From NCBI RefSeq assembly GCF_003013245.1, contig NZ_PXYY01000015.1:1-38049 (forward strand): a stretch of 38,049 nucleotides of DNA, in the 5' to 3' direction. Each line of letters starts with the position of its first letter. Positions within the stretch are counted from its first letter, which is position 1. This DNA is from Neisseria iguanae (GTDB taxonomy: Bacteria > Pseudomonadota > Gammaproteobacteria > Burkholderiales > Neisseriaceae). Position numbers and translations under genes: made by a program. The notes beneath the pieces are model-generated. The model worked only from the letters and a program-made list of their open reading frames with translations. It was not told the DNA's origin and ran no database searches. Below, piece after piece: positions 22,543 to 32,040 of this stretch.

Positions 22543-23839
22543 TTAGCCGTCAAGCAGTTTGCCGGCATAATCGCCTGCCGCACGGATGGCGATCAGCGAG
22601 ATAAGGCCGGTTAAGATAATGTAGATGGCGATGGGAATGTAGGAGCCGTCGAATGCTTTCAGCAGGAATGTGGCCACCAGTGGCGCGGTACCGCCTGCTA
22701 GTGCGGCACCGATTTGATAGCCTAGTGTAATTCCGGTGTAGCGGACGTTGCTTTTGAAAATCTCGGAAAACATGGTACCTAAATACGGCGGTAGCCGGTG
22801 CCCAAATCACGCCCAAACCTAATGCGGTGGCGCCGACTAAAGCGACGAATGATTTGGTTTCGAGCAGCCAGAAATAAGGGAAGGCATAAGCCATCATCAG
22901 CAATACGCCGCCGGTATAGACTTTTTTGCGACCGATTTTATCGGATAATGCCCCCATTACCGGAATCAGCAAAGTTGTCACTACTGTTGCAATGGTAACC
23001 GCATTCAAAACTTCCGTACGCGAAAAATCAAGTTGGTTGGTGGCGTAAAACACGATAAAGGTGGACATGATGTAAAACGGTGCAGTTTCAACAAATTTCG
23101 CTCCTACCGCAATCATGACTTCACGCTTATGGTGGCGCAGCGTTTCAAACAAAGGTACGGCCACGACTTTGCCTTCGGCTTGGTTTTTCTTGAATGACGG
23201 TGTTTCGTCAATACCTTTGCGTATCCACAAACCGAGAAACACCAAACCGGAGCTCAACAGAAAGGGCACGCGCCAGCCCCATGATAAACAACGGTCTTCC
23301 GGCAGACGGTCTTCCGGCAGCATGGTCATCACAGTTAAGGCCAAGGTAGCCAGCAACATGCCGATGGTCACCCCCATTTGCGGCACGCTGCCGAAAAAAC
23401 CGCGTTTTTCTTTCGGTGCATATTCCACCGCCAGCAACATTGCGCCGCCCCATTCTCCACCGATGCCCAAGCCCTGAACCAAACGTAAAAGCACCATAAG
23501 AATCGGTGCGGCAATACCGATGGCTTGGTAGGTGGGCAGCAAACCCATCAATACGGTGGCGCCGCCCATCAGCGACAGGGTTAATACCAAGGTTTTTTTG
23601 CGGCCGATTTTATCTCCGATGTGGCTGAACAAAATACCGCCGAAAGGCCGTATGAAAAACGACAGGGCAAACGAAGCAAAGGCCAGCATGGTACCGATGG
23701 TCGGGTCTTCGGCCGGGAAGAATAATTGATTGAAAACCAGCGCGGCGACCGTACCGTAAAGAAAATAGTCGAACCATTCGATGGAGCTGCCAATTAAGCT
23801 GGCCAGCAGCACGCGGGCGGATATTTTTTTATTCTGCAT
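22543..23839 (-). pseudogene. MHS-family major facilitator transporter (ProP/ShiA-like), one frameshift
   Basis: A proton-linked importer of a small organic solute. MQNKKISARVLLASLIGSS then IEWFDYFLYGTVAALV is the MHS signature; FIRPFGGILFSHIGDKIGR and LVQGLGIGGEWGGA follow. Helices run to residue ~330 (LGLGVIWAPATAVF). There the frame breaks at 22780 by one extra base and resumes with GTMFSEIFKSNVRYTGITLG to a stop at 22543. Repairing that base gives about 432 residues, the normal length, so the lesion is a single insertion or a sequencing error. A 15-bp tandem duplication at 23292-23321 repeats LPEDR in a loop. It lies between the cyclodeaminase-type and XRE-cupin genes. Probable substrate is an imino acid, by context. 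Confidence 0.85.
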
Positions 23840-23883
23840 GATATTTCTCCAAGTGTGTTTTTTTTTGTTGTGGTATGACTGAT

Positions 23884-23916
23884 GCCGCCTGAAAAAATGT
23901 TCAGACGGCTTTTTTA
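23884..23916 (-). terminator. inverted uptake-sequence pair between cyclodeaminase and transporter genes
   Basis: GCCGCCTGAAAA faces TTCAGACGGC (one mismatch) with six T on the plus strand. On the minus strand it lies directly after the 23924 stop and may partly separate the two genes. Confidence 0.55.
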
Positions 23917-23923
23917 TAAAAAA

Positions 23924-24865
23924 TCAAGCATTCAATTGCTCATAAGCCAACACCGCTGCGGCCAAATCTTCCAGCGCGCTGCCGACAGATTTGAATACCG
24001 TGATTTCGTCTGTATTTTTGCGGCCGGTGTGTTTCAGACGGCATAAATCGGCTAAAGTGGCCCGGACTTGTTGCGGTGTGAATACGCCGGCAGCAATGGG
24101 TGAGAGTAAATCTCCGGCTTTCATTAACGCTTCTTCCGTATCGATGAATACGCTGGTATCGGCGAAGCAGGCATCATCAGTTTCGCGCATATCGGGTGCA
24201 AAACCGCCGATTAAGTCCAAATGCGTGCCGGTTTGAAGCCATTCGCGCAAAATCAGCGGAGCGGTAGATAAGGTGGCGCAGCTGACAATATCGGCTTGTT
24301 TGACGGCTTCAGCCAAATCGACGGCTGTTTCAGCCTGCAAACCTTTTCCACGCAAACGTTCGGCCAAATTTTCGGCTTTACTGCAGGTTTGGTTCCAAAT
24401 GATGAAGCGTTCTATTCGACGCACGCTTAAATAGGCATCGGCCAGCAATTCGGCGACACGGCCTGCACCAACAATCAGCAGCGTTTTGCTGTTTTCGCGG
24501 CTTAAGAAGCGCGCCGCTAAAGCGGAAGCGGCGACAGTGCGGCGTGAGGTGATGCTGTCGCCATCGAAAATAGCTTCCGGTTTGCCGGTTTGTGCGCTGT
24601 ATAAAATGTAAACCGAATGCAGTCCGGGCAAGTTGTGCCTGACATTTTGCGGAAAAACCGACACGGTTTTCACGCCCAGCCAACGTTCGGGCTGCCAAGC
24701 CAGCATCAGCAGCAGGGTACCTTTTTTGTTACCTTGCTTGTCGGTAATGGTGTGATTGTGGCGCATTGGTACGTCGCAATGCGCGGCAAACATGGTTTCC
24801 AATGCCGGAACCAATTGGGAGAATGCCAGTGCGGAAGAGGTTTGCAAAGAATCATAATGCAACAT
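23924..24865 (-). CDS. ornithine cyclodeaminase / mu-crystallin family enzyme
   Basis: A 313-residue NAD(P)-dependent enzyme. A Rossmann fold with the GxGxxA-type loop TLLIVGAGRVAELLADAY is near residues 127-144; the family features TSRRTVAASALAARFL (the TxxRT(G/A)AxS motif), LPGLHSVYILY and HLDLIGGFAPDMRE are visible. Members act as ornithine cyclodeaminase, as delta-1-pyrroline-2-carboxylate reductase in hydroxyproline breakdown, or as alanine dehydrogenase. Next to an MHS transporter and divergent from putA, a role in proline or hydroxyproline metabolism is likely but unproven. ATG at 24865; the upstream region holds a perfect palindrome. Uptake sequences lie inside the gene near 24036. 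Confidence 0.88.
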   Translation of the reverse strand: MLHYDSLQTSSALAFSQLVPALETMFAAHCDVPMRHNHTITDKQGNKKGTLLLMLAWQPERWLGVKTVSVFPQNVRHNLPGLHSVYILYSAQTGKPEAIFDGDSITSRRTVAASALAARFLSRENSKTLLIVGAGRVAELLADAYLSVRRIERFIIWNQTCSKAENLAERLRGKGLQAETAVDLAEAVKQADIVSCATLSTAPLILREWLQTGTHLDLIGGFAPDMRETDDACFADTSVFIDTEEALMKAGDLLSPIAAGVFTPQQVRATLADLCRLKHTGRKNTDEITVFKSVGSALEDLAAAVLAYEQLNA

Positions 24866-24888
24866 GTGAAAGCCTTTACTTAAAAAAA

Positions 24889-24902
24889 TTTCTTATAAGA
24901 AA
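24889..24902. promoter_or_regulatory. candidate operator: 14-bp perfect palindrome in the ocd-putA divergent region
   Basis: TTTCTTATAAGAAA is a perfect palindrome, extended to the imperfect AAATTT...AAATTT. It lies 24 bases upstream of the cyclodeaminase-family start and about 155 bases before putA. It is the most plausible target of the XRE-cupin regulator encoded at 21872-22450; inferred from position and symmetry. Confidence 0.5.
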
Positions 24903-25057
24903 ATTTATCTTGTAAAATAAAAACTGTCAATCTTTATTATTCAGTTAATCTGAGTTTGAACTAAGTTAAACTATGCTAAAAAATCATGCCGTCTGAACGT
25001 GGTTTTGGTATATGATTAAAAAATGAATGCCATCTGTCTTTCAGGAGAAAAAAAATA

Positions 25058-28000
25058 ATGTTCCAATTTGCCCGTCCCCAACAAACCCCGTTGCGCCAAG
25101 CCGTAACCGATGCTTACCGCCGCGATGAAATCGAAGCAGTTGAAGACATGCTGCAACAGGCGCAGATGACGGATGAGGAGCGTCGTTCTGCCAGTGATTT
25201 GGCACGCCGTTTGGTGGCGCAGGTGCGTGCCAGCCGTACCAAAGCCAGCGGTGTTGATGCGCTGATGCACGAGTTTTCGTTATCTAGTGAAGAGGGTGTG
25301 GCACTGATGTGTCTGGCTGAAGCCTTGCTGCGGATTCCTGACAATGCCACGCGCAACAGATTGATTGCCGACAAGCTTTCAGACGGTGATTGGAAAAGCC
25401 ATCTGAACAACAGCCCGAGCCTGTTTGTGAATGCGGCTGCTTGGGGTTTGCTGGTGACCGGCAAACTGGCTACTCCTGCGAACGGGCAAAATTTAGGTTC
25501 GGCCTTGAGCCGCGTGTTGGGTAAAGGCGGCGCGCCGTTGATCCGCAAAGGCGTAGACTACGCCATGCGCATGCTGGGTAAGCAGTTTGTTACCGGCCAA
25601 ACTATTGAAGAAGCGTTGGGAAACGGCAAAGAGCGTGAGAAATTGGGTTACCGTTTCTCATTCGATATGCTGGGTGAAGCGGCGGTTACCCAAGCGGATG
25701 CCGACCGCTATTATCAGGATTACGTGACCGCAATTCACGCCATCGGCAAGGACGCGGCAGGTCAGGGCGTGTACGACGGCAACGGTATTTCGGTGAAATT
25801 GTCGGCGATTCACCCGCGCTATTTCCGTACGCAACATGAGCGCGTGACGACTGAATTGCTGCCGAAATTGAAAGCGCTGTTTTTGCTGGCGAAACAATAC
25901 AATATCGGTCTGAATATCGATGCCGAAGAAGCCAACCGTTTGGAATTGTCGCTGGATTTGATGGAATCTTTGGTATCCGATCCGGATTTAGCGGGCTACA
26001 ACGGCATTGGTTTTGTGGTGCAGGCGTACCAAAAGCGCTGCCCGTTTGTGATTGATTATTTGGTGGACCTAGCGCGCCGCAACAATCAAAAACTGATGAT
26101 TCGATTGGTAAAAGGCGCATATTGGGACAGCGAAATCAAATGGGCGCAAGTTGATGGCCTGAACGGCTACCCTGTGTACACCCGCAAAGTACATACCGAT
26201 ATTTCCTATCTGGCTTGCGCGCGCAAATTGCTGGCTGCGCAAGATGCCGTGTTCCCGCAATTCGCCACCCACAATGCCTATACGCTGGCAGCGATTTACG
26301 AAATGGGCAAGGGTAAAGATTTCGAACACCAATGCCTGCACGGCATGGGCGAAACCTTGTATAACCAAGTGGTAGGCCCGCAAAATTTGGGCCGCCGCGT
26401 GCGTATTTACGCGCCGGTCGGCACGCACGAAACGCTGTTGGCGTATTTGGTGCGCCGCTTGCTGGAGAATGGTGCCAACTCATCGTTTGTCAACCAAATC
26501 GTTGATGAAAAAATCAGTATTGATGAGCTGATCCGCAGCCCGTTCGACACCATCGCCGAAGAAGGCATTCATCTGCATGCCGCTCTGCCGCTGCCGCGCG
26601 ATTTGTACGGCAAAGGCCGTCTGAATTCGCAAGGCGTGGATTTGACCAATGAAAACGTGTTGCAGCAATTGCAGCAAAAAATGAATCAATCGGCGGCACA
26701 AAGCTTTCAGACGGCCTCGATTATCAACGGCAAGCTGCGTGAAGTAAACGCGCCGCAAGAGGTGAACAATCCGGCTGATCATACCGATGTGGTTGGTACG
26801 GTTTCGTTTGCCAATGCTGCCTTGGCGCAAAAAGCAATTGCCGAAGCCGTGGCTGCGCAAGCCGCTTGGGGTGCCACACCGGCTGCCGAACGTGCCGCCT
26901 GCCTGCGCCGTTTGGCCGATTTGATGGAACAACATACCCCGGCACTGATGATGCTGGCCGTGCGCGAAGCAGGCAAAACGCTGCAAAACGCCATTGCCGA
27001 AGTGCGCGAAGCAGTCGATTTTTGCCGCTATTATGCCGGTGAAGCCGAGCAAACTTTGCCGGACAACACTCAAGGCGTGGGCACGATTGTCGCCATTAGT
27101 CCGTGGAATTTCCCGTTGGCGATTTTCACGGGCGAAGTGGTGGCAGCATTGGCTGCCGGTAATACCGTGGTGGCCAAGCCTGCCGAGCAAACCAGCCTGA
27201 TTGCTTCGTATGCCGTGTCTTTAATGCATCAAGCCGGGGTGCCGTCTGAAGCCTTGCAGTTGGTATTGGGCGCGGGCGAGGTCGGTGCGGCCTTGACGCA
27301 GGATCCGCGCATCAGCGGCGTGATTTTTACCGGTTCGACCGAAGTGGCGCGCCTGATTAACCAAACATTGGCCAAACGCGACGATAATCCGGTGCTGATT
27401 GCCGAAACCGGCGGCCAAAATGCCATGATTGTCGACTCTACCGCATTGGCCGAACAAGTCTGCGCCGATGTGTTGAATTCCGCCTTCGATTCGGCCGGCC
27501 AACGCTGTTCGGCATTGCGCATTTTGTGCGTACAAGAAGACGTGGCCGACCACATGATCGGCATGATTAAAGGTGCGATGAATGAGTTGGTGGTCGGCAA
27601 TCCGCGTTTTCTGAACACTGATGTCGGTCCCGTGATTGATGCCGAAGCGCAAGCCAACCTGTCGGCACACATCAACAAAATGAAAGGTGTGGCCAAATCG
27701 TTCCACGAAATCAAAGTTTCAGACGGCATTGACGATGCGCAATCGACTTTTGTTGCCCCGATTCTGTTTGAATTAAATAATTTAAACGAATTGCAGTGCG
27801 AAGTATTCGGCCCGGTATTGCACGTCGTGCGCTACCGTGCCGATGAGCTTGACAGCCTGATTGACCAAATCAACAGTAAAGGCTACGCGCTGACCCACGG
27901 TGTACACAGCCGCATCGATGCGACCGTGGAACACATCCGCAAACGTATTGAAGCGGGTAATGTGTATATCAACCGCAACATCGTCGGCGCCGTTGTCGGT

Positions 28001-28663
28001 GTGCAGCCGTTTGGCGGCCACGGTTTGTCGGGCACGGGGCCGAAAGCAGGCGGGCCGTTCTACCTGCAACGCTTAAGCCGTCTGAAACAATGGGCAGCGC
28101 CGACTTTGAGCAAAATCGGTCAGGTTGATGACGAAGTATTGAAACGCTTGGAAGCCGTGTTGCACAATCTGCCAATCAGCCAAGAAGACAAACTGGCCGT
28201 TGCCGCAGCTTTGGGTCAAACCCGCATCCGCACATTGCGTCAAGCAGAATCTGTATTGGCCGGGCCAACCGGCGAGCGCAATGTATTGAGCTGGCACGCA
28301 CCGAAGCGCGTATGGATTTACGGCGGTGATTTGGTTCAATCATTTACCGCGCTGGTGCAACTGGCCGCTGCCGGTGTGCAGGGCGTGGTGGAAGCCAACC
28401 ACCCGCTGGTTGCCGAAGTGGCGCAGCTGGGCAACTTGCTGATTGTCGATAAACCGGAAAACGCCGGCATCAGCCACGTTGCTGCGATTGAAGATTTACC
28501 GGCTGAGCGCAAACAAGCGCTCGCGGCGACCGATGGCGCGTTAATTCGTATCCTGCCGTCTGAAAACGGTTTGGATATCCTGCAGGTGTTTGAAGAAATT
28601 TCGTGCAGCATCAATACCACTGCAGCCGGCGGTAACGCCAGCTTGATGGCAATGTCGGATTAA
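25058..28663 (+). CDS. putA: bifunctional proline dehydrogenase / L-glutamate-gamma-semialdehyde dehydrogenase
   Basis: A 1201-residue enzyme that oxidises proline to pyrroline-5-carboxylate (FAD) and then to glutamate (NAD+). The proline dehydrogenase domain runs from about residue 180 to 480, with GISVKLSAIHPRY and RLVKGAYWDSEIKWAQ. The aldehyde dehydrogenase domain runs from about residue 570 to 1010, with AISPWNFPLAIF, FTGSTEVARLI and the nucleophile in SAGQRCSALRI. The start MFQFARPQQTPLRQAV has no ribbon-helix-helix DNA-binding part, so it is not itself a repressor and separate regulation is needed. CAGGAGAAAAAAATA gives a strong ribosome-binding site. Uptake sequences occur inside the gene, near 26616 and 27718. 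Full length and intact. Confidence 0.95.
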   Translation: MFQFARPQQTPLRQAVTDAYRRDEIEAVEDMLQQAQMTDEERRSASDLARRLVAQVRASRTKASGVDALMHEFSLSSEEGVALMCLAEALLRIPDNATRNRLIADKLSDGDWKSHLNNSPSLFVNAAAWGLLVTGKLATPANGQNLGSALSRVLGKGGAPLIRKGVDYAMRMLGKQFVTGQTIEEALGNGKEREKLGYRFSFDMLGEAAVTQADADRYYQDYVTAIHAIGKDAAGQGVYDGNGISVKLSAIHPRYFRTQHERVTTELLPKLKALFLLAKQYNIGLNIDAEEANRLELSLDLMESLVSDPDLAGYNGIGFVVQAYQKRCPFVIDYLVDLARRNNQKLMIRLVKGAYWDSEIKWAQVDGLNGYPVYTRKVHTDISYLACARKLLAAQDAVFPQFATHNAYTLAAIYEMGKGKDFEHQCLHGMGETLYNQVVGPQNLGRRVRIYAPVGTHETLLAYLVRRLLENGANSSFVNQIVDEKISIDELIRSPFDTIAEEGIHLHAALPLPRDLYGKGRLNSQGVDLTNENVLQQLQQKMNQSAAQSFQTASIINGKLREVNAPQEVNNPADHTDVVGTVSFANAALAQKAIAEAVAAQAAWGATPAAERAACLRRLADLMEQHTPALMMLAVREAGKTLQNAIAEVREAVDFCRYYAGEAEQTLPDNTQGVGTIVAISPWNFPLAIFTGEVVAALAAGNTVVAKPAEQTSLIASYAVSLMHQAGVPSEALQLVLGAGEVGAALTQDPRISGVIFTGSTEVARLINQTLAKRDDNPVLIAETGGQNAMIVDSTALAEQVCADVLNSAFDSAGQRCSALRILCVQEDVADHMIGMIKGAMNELVVGNPRFLNTDVGPVIDAEAQANLSAHINKMKGVAKSFHEIKVSDGIDDAQSTFVAPILFELNNLNELQCEVFGPVLHVVRYRADELDSLIDQINSKGYALTHGVHSRIDATVEHIRKRIEAGNVYINRNIVGAVVGVQPFGGHGLSGTGPKAGGPFYLQRLSRLKQWAAPTLSKIGQVDDEVLKRLEAVLHNLPISQEDKLAVAAALGQTRIRTLRQAESVLAGPTGERNVLSWHAPKRVWIYGGDLVQSFTALVQLAAAGVQGVVEANHPLVAEVAQLGNLLIVDKPENAGISHVAAIEDLPAERKQALAATDGALIRILPSENGLDILQVFEEISCSINTTAAGGNASLMAMSD

Positions 28664-28692
28664 TGGTTTCAGCTTAAATTTTACAAAAAGCT

Positions 28693-28738
28693 AAAGGCCG
28701 TCTGAAGGATTGGGAACAGTTTTTCAGACGGCCTTTTT
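28693..28738 (+). terminator. inverted uptake-sequence terminator after putA
   Basis: AAAGGCCGTCTGAA faces TTCAGACGGCCTTTTT around a 15-base loop. It lies 30 bases after the putA stop and is convergent with gshA. Confidence 0.8.
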
Positions 28739-28771
28739 ATGGTATGGGATGGGGTTTTTATTGATAGATCT

Positions 28772-30319
28772 TTAAACCGTTAATTTCGCCAAGCATTCGT
28801 GCAGGGGATTGAAATAGTTGGCTAAATAGTCATCGAACGGAATTTCATCGGCAGCTTTTGCTTCGATTTCGGCAAATTCCTGCAGCGATTGTTTGCTTTG
28901 CGCTTTCAGTTTGGTTTGTATGTCTTGCGGCAGCGGCTGCTTCAGGGTACCCAAATGTTGCGAGGTTAAGGCGGTTGCCCATGGCAGGAATTCTTGTTCG
29001 GCCATTTCGGCTTGCACGCGTTGCGGCAGGCGCAGGGTTTCGCCGCTGTTGGCGCGGATTTGGTTTTGTACGGCTTCGCGGTAGCTGTCGCCGTGGTCGC
29101 TTTGGTCGAGACTTTCGGCAATCGGCATGATTTCGTGCAGAATCTCGTTTGCCCAATCTTGTGCTGAAATGCTGCGGCCATTTTTAAACAGACTGAAGCC
29201 TTCGCTCAAGCCTAAGCAGGCGGTGCGCAGGCGGTTGTGGTTGGCTTCGTTGTAGTCGGCGGTGGTAAAAGCCGGTGAATCTTTCAGCAAACACCACAGC
29301 ATAAAGCTTTCCAAGAAATGGATTTGTTCCAAGCTGATACCGGCCGGGTCATACGGGTTGTTATCGAGCAGGCGCAGTTCGACATAGGCGATGCCGCGCG
29401 CGCTCAATGCGCTTACGGGCAATTCCCCTTTTTTCATTACTTGTTTCGGACGTGCGCCGCTGTAATATTCGTTGGCGATTTGCAGGATATTGGTACTGAT
29501 TTGGCGGTAATGTCCGGCAGGGCCGCGCAAGCCCAAGTATTCGTATACCGGTGCGGAAGTCAATACTGCTGCGCCTAAATCGCGGATGTATTCGTTCAGG
29601 TGGTTGAAGCTGACGCTGAAATCGATTTTGTTTTGATAACCGAGCTGGCTCATGCGCAAGGTGGTGGCGTTTTTCCAAGTGAAGCTTTGCTTGTGCAGAC
29701 GATCAAGCACGTTTTGCGCCGGTTGGAAGCTTTGGTCACAGGCAGGGGCGGTGCCGAACAGGTGGCAAATCAACCAGCTGTGGCGTTGGATATTGCGGAT
29801 CATGCCCATGTAGCGCTCGTTGCGCCAAGTGTCAGTCGGTTTTCTGCCTTCTTGTTCGGCCAAGGCTGCCCATAATTTTTCAGGCGGGGAATAGTTGAAA
29901 TGTACGCCGGCAATCATCTGCATGGTACGGCCGTAGCGGTAGGACAGGCCGATGCGGTAAAGGCGTTTCAGTTTCGCACCGTTGCTTTGGCCGAAGTAGC
30001 CGATTTCGATGTGTTCGGGATTGTCGGGCAGGCGGCAGGGCATACTGGCTGCCCACATACGCTCTTCGCCGATGTTTTGTGCGCTGAATTGGTGCAGTTC
30101 TAAAAGTTGCCGATAAACGGCTTTCGGGGATTGATGCGGATCGGTGACCAGTTCCAACAATGCTTCGCCATAGTCGATGGTGATGTTCGGATGGGTGTAG
30201 ACATTACCTAAAGCTTCTGGGTGGCGTGTTCCGGCAAGGAAGCCGTCGGTTGTGGTACGCAAGCTTTCGCGCTCGATGCCGATGTTGCCGCCGGACAATG
30301 GAAGGGTCTTGATGTTCAT
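28772..30319 (-). CDS. gshA: glutamate-cysteine ligase
   Basis: A 515-residue enzyme, the first step of glutathione synthesis: it joins cysteine to the gamma-carboxyl of glutamate using ATP. MNIKTLPLSGGNIGIERESL at the start and the following TIDYGEALLELVT and GVHFNYSPPEKLW are the proteobacterial GshA signatures. The central RMSQLGYQ and YVELRLLDNNPYDP motifs are present. Length is as for the family. ATG at 30319 is preceded by TAAGGAAAATAC. It is transcribed toward putA and the two ends converge on one terminator region. It probably forms its own transcript; the gene before it on the same strand ends 240 bases upstream. Confidence 0.95.
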   Translation of the reverse strand: MNIKTLPLSGGNIGIERESLRTTTDGFLAGTRHPEALGNVYTHPNITIDYGEALLELVTDPHQSPKAVYRQLLELHQFSAQNIGEERMWAASMPCRLPDNPEHIEIGYFGQSNGAKLKRLYRIGLSYRYGRTMQMIAGVHFNYSPPEKLWAALAEQEGRKPTDTWRNERYMGMIRNIQRHSWLICHLFGTAPACDQSFQPAQNVLDRLHKQSFTWKNATTLRMSQLGYQNKIDFSVSFNHLNEYIRDLGAAVLTSAPVYEYLGLRGPAGHYRQISTNILQIANEYYSGARPKQVMKKGELPVSALSARGIAYVELRLLDNNPYDPAGISLEQIHFLESFMLWCLLKDSPAFTTADYNEANHNRLRTACLGLSEGFSLFKNGRSISAQDWANEILHEIMPIAESLDQSDHGDSYREAVQNQIRANSGETLRLPQRVQAEMAEQEFLPWATALTSQHLGTLKQPLPQDIQTKLKAQSKQSLQEFAEIEAKAADEIPFDDYLANYFNPLHECLAKLTV

Positions 30320-30524
30320 GTATTTTCCTTAACAGAAAACGCGGGTCTATGCGAAAAGTGGTGGTCGGAATGGCTGTTTGCTGTCATCAAACAAGGTGAT
30401 TTTAGCACGGAACAGATTCATCGGAATACAAATCCGCGTGAATGAACGGCTGAAAATAGGGCTGCCGGACTTCTTATCCGTCATTCGTTCAAACAAACCA
30501 AACGGATGAAAACAAAGCAACATT

Positions 30525-30560
30525 TTTTCAGACGGCCTGAACAGAAAGTCGTCTGAAAAA
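30525..30560 (-). terminator. inverted uptake-sequence pair after the CitE-like gene
   Basis: TTTTTTCAGACGGCC faces GTCGTCTGAAAAA with one mismatched base. It lies directly after the stop at 30561 (minus strand). Confidence 0.6.
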
Positions 30561-31382
30561 TCAGGATTGCCGCAAAATCCATTTTGCCCGCTCGATAACG
30601 GGGGCATCAACCATTTGTCCGTCAATTTGGAAAACTGCTTCGCCGCTGCGTCTGGTTTCGGCCACGACTTTTGCAGCAAAAGCCAAAAGCTTTTCAGACG
30701 GCCTTAAGGCTTCTTTCACGGCGGCGACCTGTTTCGGGTGGATGCACAAAACCCCGCCAAACCCCATATCACGCCAGTATTCAGTGTTGCGGCGGTTGGC
30801 TTCATGGTCGTTGAAATCAGGAAAAGTACTTTCGATGGGCGGATGCAGATTGTTGAGGCGGCTGTGTAACAGCATGTCGGTGCGCAGACGGTCGAACACG
30901 GTTTGCGCAGCGGCAGTGCCGTAGCTGATACCCAAATCATTGGCTAAATCCAAACAGCCATAGGTAAGCGCAAACAGGCCGTCCGAACACGCCAATTGGC
31001 CGATGTCGGCCATGCCTTGCGCCGACTCGATACCGGCAATCACCGGCTTGCCGGTGGCGTGATGAAGCGAAGAAATTTCCTCGGCGTGAATGGTTTTGGA
31101 AAGCAGTATCCCTTTGATTTCAGGAATGGTCTTTACCGCAGCCACATCGTCTGCGTAAAACGCACTGCGTGCATGATTGACCCTGATCCACACTGCAGGC
31201 TGATGGGGTTGGCGGCAATATTCGGCAATATCGGCGCGGGCAGCAGCCTTATCTTCCGGCGCGATTGTGTCTTCCCAATCGACAATCACTTCGTCCGCGC
31301 CACTGGCGAATGCTTTGGCAATCCGCTCGGTACGGGTGGCAGGGACGAACAGGAAAATTTTCGGAATCGGGCGTTGCAGCAT
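30561..31382 (-). CDS. CitE-like CoA ester lyase (HpcH/HpaI aldolase/citrate lyase family)
   Basis: A 273-residue TIM-barrel protein of the citrate lyase beta-subunit-like family. KIFLFVPATRTERIAKAFAS starts the fold; VDWEDTIAPEDKAAAR carries the metal-binding Asp-Glu, VIAGIESAQGMADI the acid Glu, and GVLCIHPKQVAAV near the C-terminus is conserved. Such stand-alone proteins cleave short acyl-CoA thioesters (for example malyl- or citramalyl-CoA) and are not part of a true citrate lyase complex here, since no citD/citF partner is nearby. I start at ATG 31382, preceded by AAAGGAGAATCC; the 45-codon extension upstream has no family match. The substrate is unknown. Confidence 0.85.
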   Translation of the reverse strand: MLQRPIPKIFLFVPATRTERIAKAFASGADEVIVDWEDTIAPEDKAAARADIAEYCRQPHQPAVWIRVNHARSAFYADDVAAVKTIPEIKGILLSKTIHAEEISSLHHATGKPVIAGIESAQGMADIGQLACSDGLFALTYGCLDLANDLGISYGTAAAQTVFDRLRTDMLLHSRLNNLHPPIESTFPDFNDHEANRRNTEYWRDMGFGGVLCIHPKQVAAVKEALRPSEKLLAFAAKVVAETRRSGEAVFQIDGQMVDAPVIERAKWILRQS

Positions 31383-31556
31383 GGATTCTCCTTTGGTTTT
31401 TACCAGAGTGGAATCACTAAAAAAACCGCTACAGTGTGACTTGCTTTTGCGTACTGCGTACCGTCTGCAGCAGGCTGCCTTGTAGCCGTTATTTATTGAT
31501 TCCGCCATAAGGGGCAATAGTGGTTCACGTAAAACATTGTAGCGGATTTTGATGAC

Positions 31557-31590
31557 AAAAGGCCGTCTGAAATATTTTTTCAGACGGCCT
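31557..31590. terminator. inverted uptake-sequence terminator
   Basis: AGGCCGTCTGAAA faces TTTCAGACGGCCT. It lies between the lyase gene and the TRAP remnant, just after the TRAP stop on the minus strand. Confidence 0.7.
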
Positions 31591-31604
31591 GTGATGATAA
31601 CCGA

Positions 31605-32040
31605 TTAAGCGGTTTTAGTTTGCTTTTGGGCAGCCAAAATATTCAATCCGAAAATTACGGCAACCATGGCAATGCCGATGAAACCGGTAGTCAGTTCCAG
31701 CATAATCATCACCAAGCCGCCGGTGTTGCCATGTCGGAATGTAGGTTTTGAACCAGCCTTCCACCACGGCTGACAAACTTACTACGCCGACAATCGAAGA
31801 GTAATGCTTACCGACACGACCGTCAACCAATGTGGCAACGTGTATCGAACGTTGCAGCAACGTGGGCATAGGAAAGAAAGAAGGTAATGTAAATGTGAAA
31901 CAGCGAATACAGCACCGCAATTGCTCCGATGATGTAGCGCACGGTTTGGTTTTGCCGCGTGCGTGCGACCGATTCGCGGTCGTATTTTCTAAAATTTCCT
32001 GGCTGTTGGCAGGAAGGTCACTGTGTAATGGTCGGGTCAT
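31605..32040 (-). pseudogene. TRAP transporter fused permease remnant with large internal deletion
   Basis: The start MTRPLHSDLPANSQEILENT and, in a shifted frame, VRYIIGAIAVLYSLFHIYIT look like the N-terminus of a 4TM/12TM fused TRAP permease; a third frame continues LPMPTLLQRSIHVA. The end, GLVMIMLELTTGFIGIAMVA followed by VIFGLNILAAQKQTKTA, is the last helix of the same kind of protein. The 500 or more residues between are missing, and the joins show frame changes (near 31868, 31730). The stop is at 31605-31607. The gene overlaps the DUF1850 gene by ATGA. It is a dead solute importer; only its ends survive. Which solute is unknown. Confidence 0.65.

Noticed and set aside
30320-30560. Gene between gshA and the CitE-like gene
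   Set aside because: 240 bases with only an uptake-sequence hairpin and no convincing frame.
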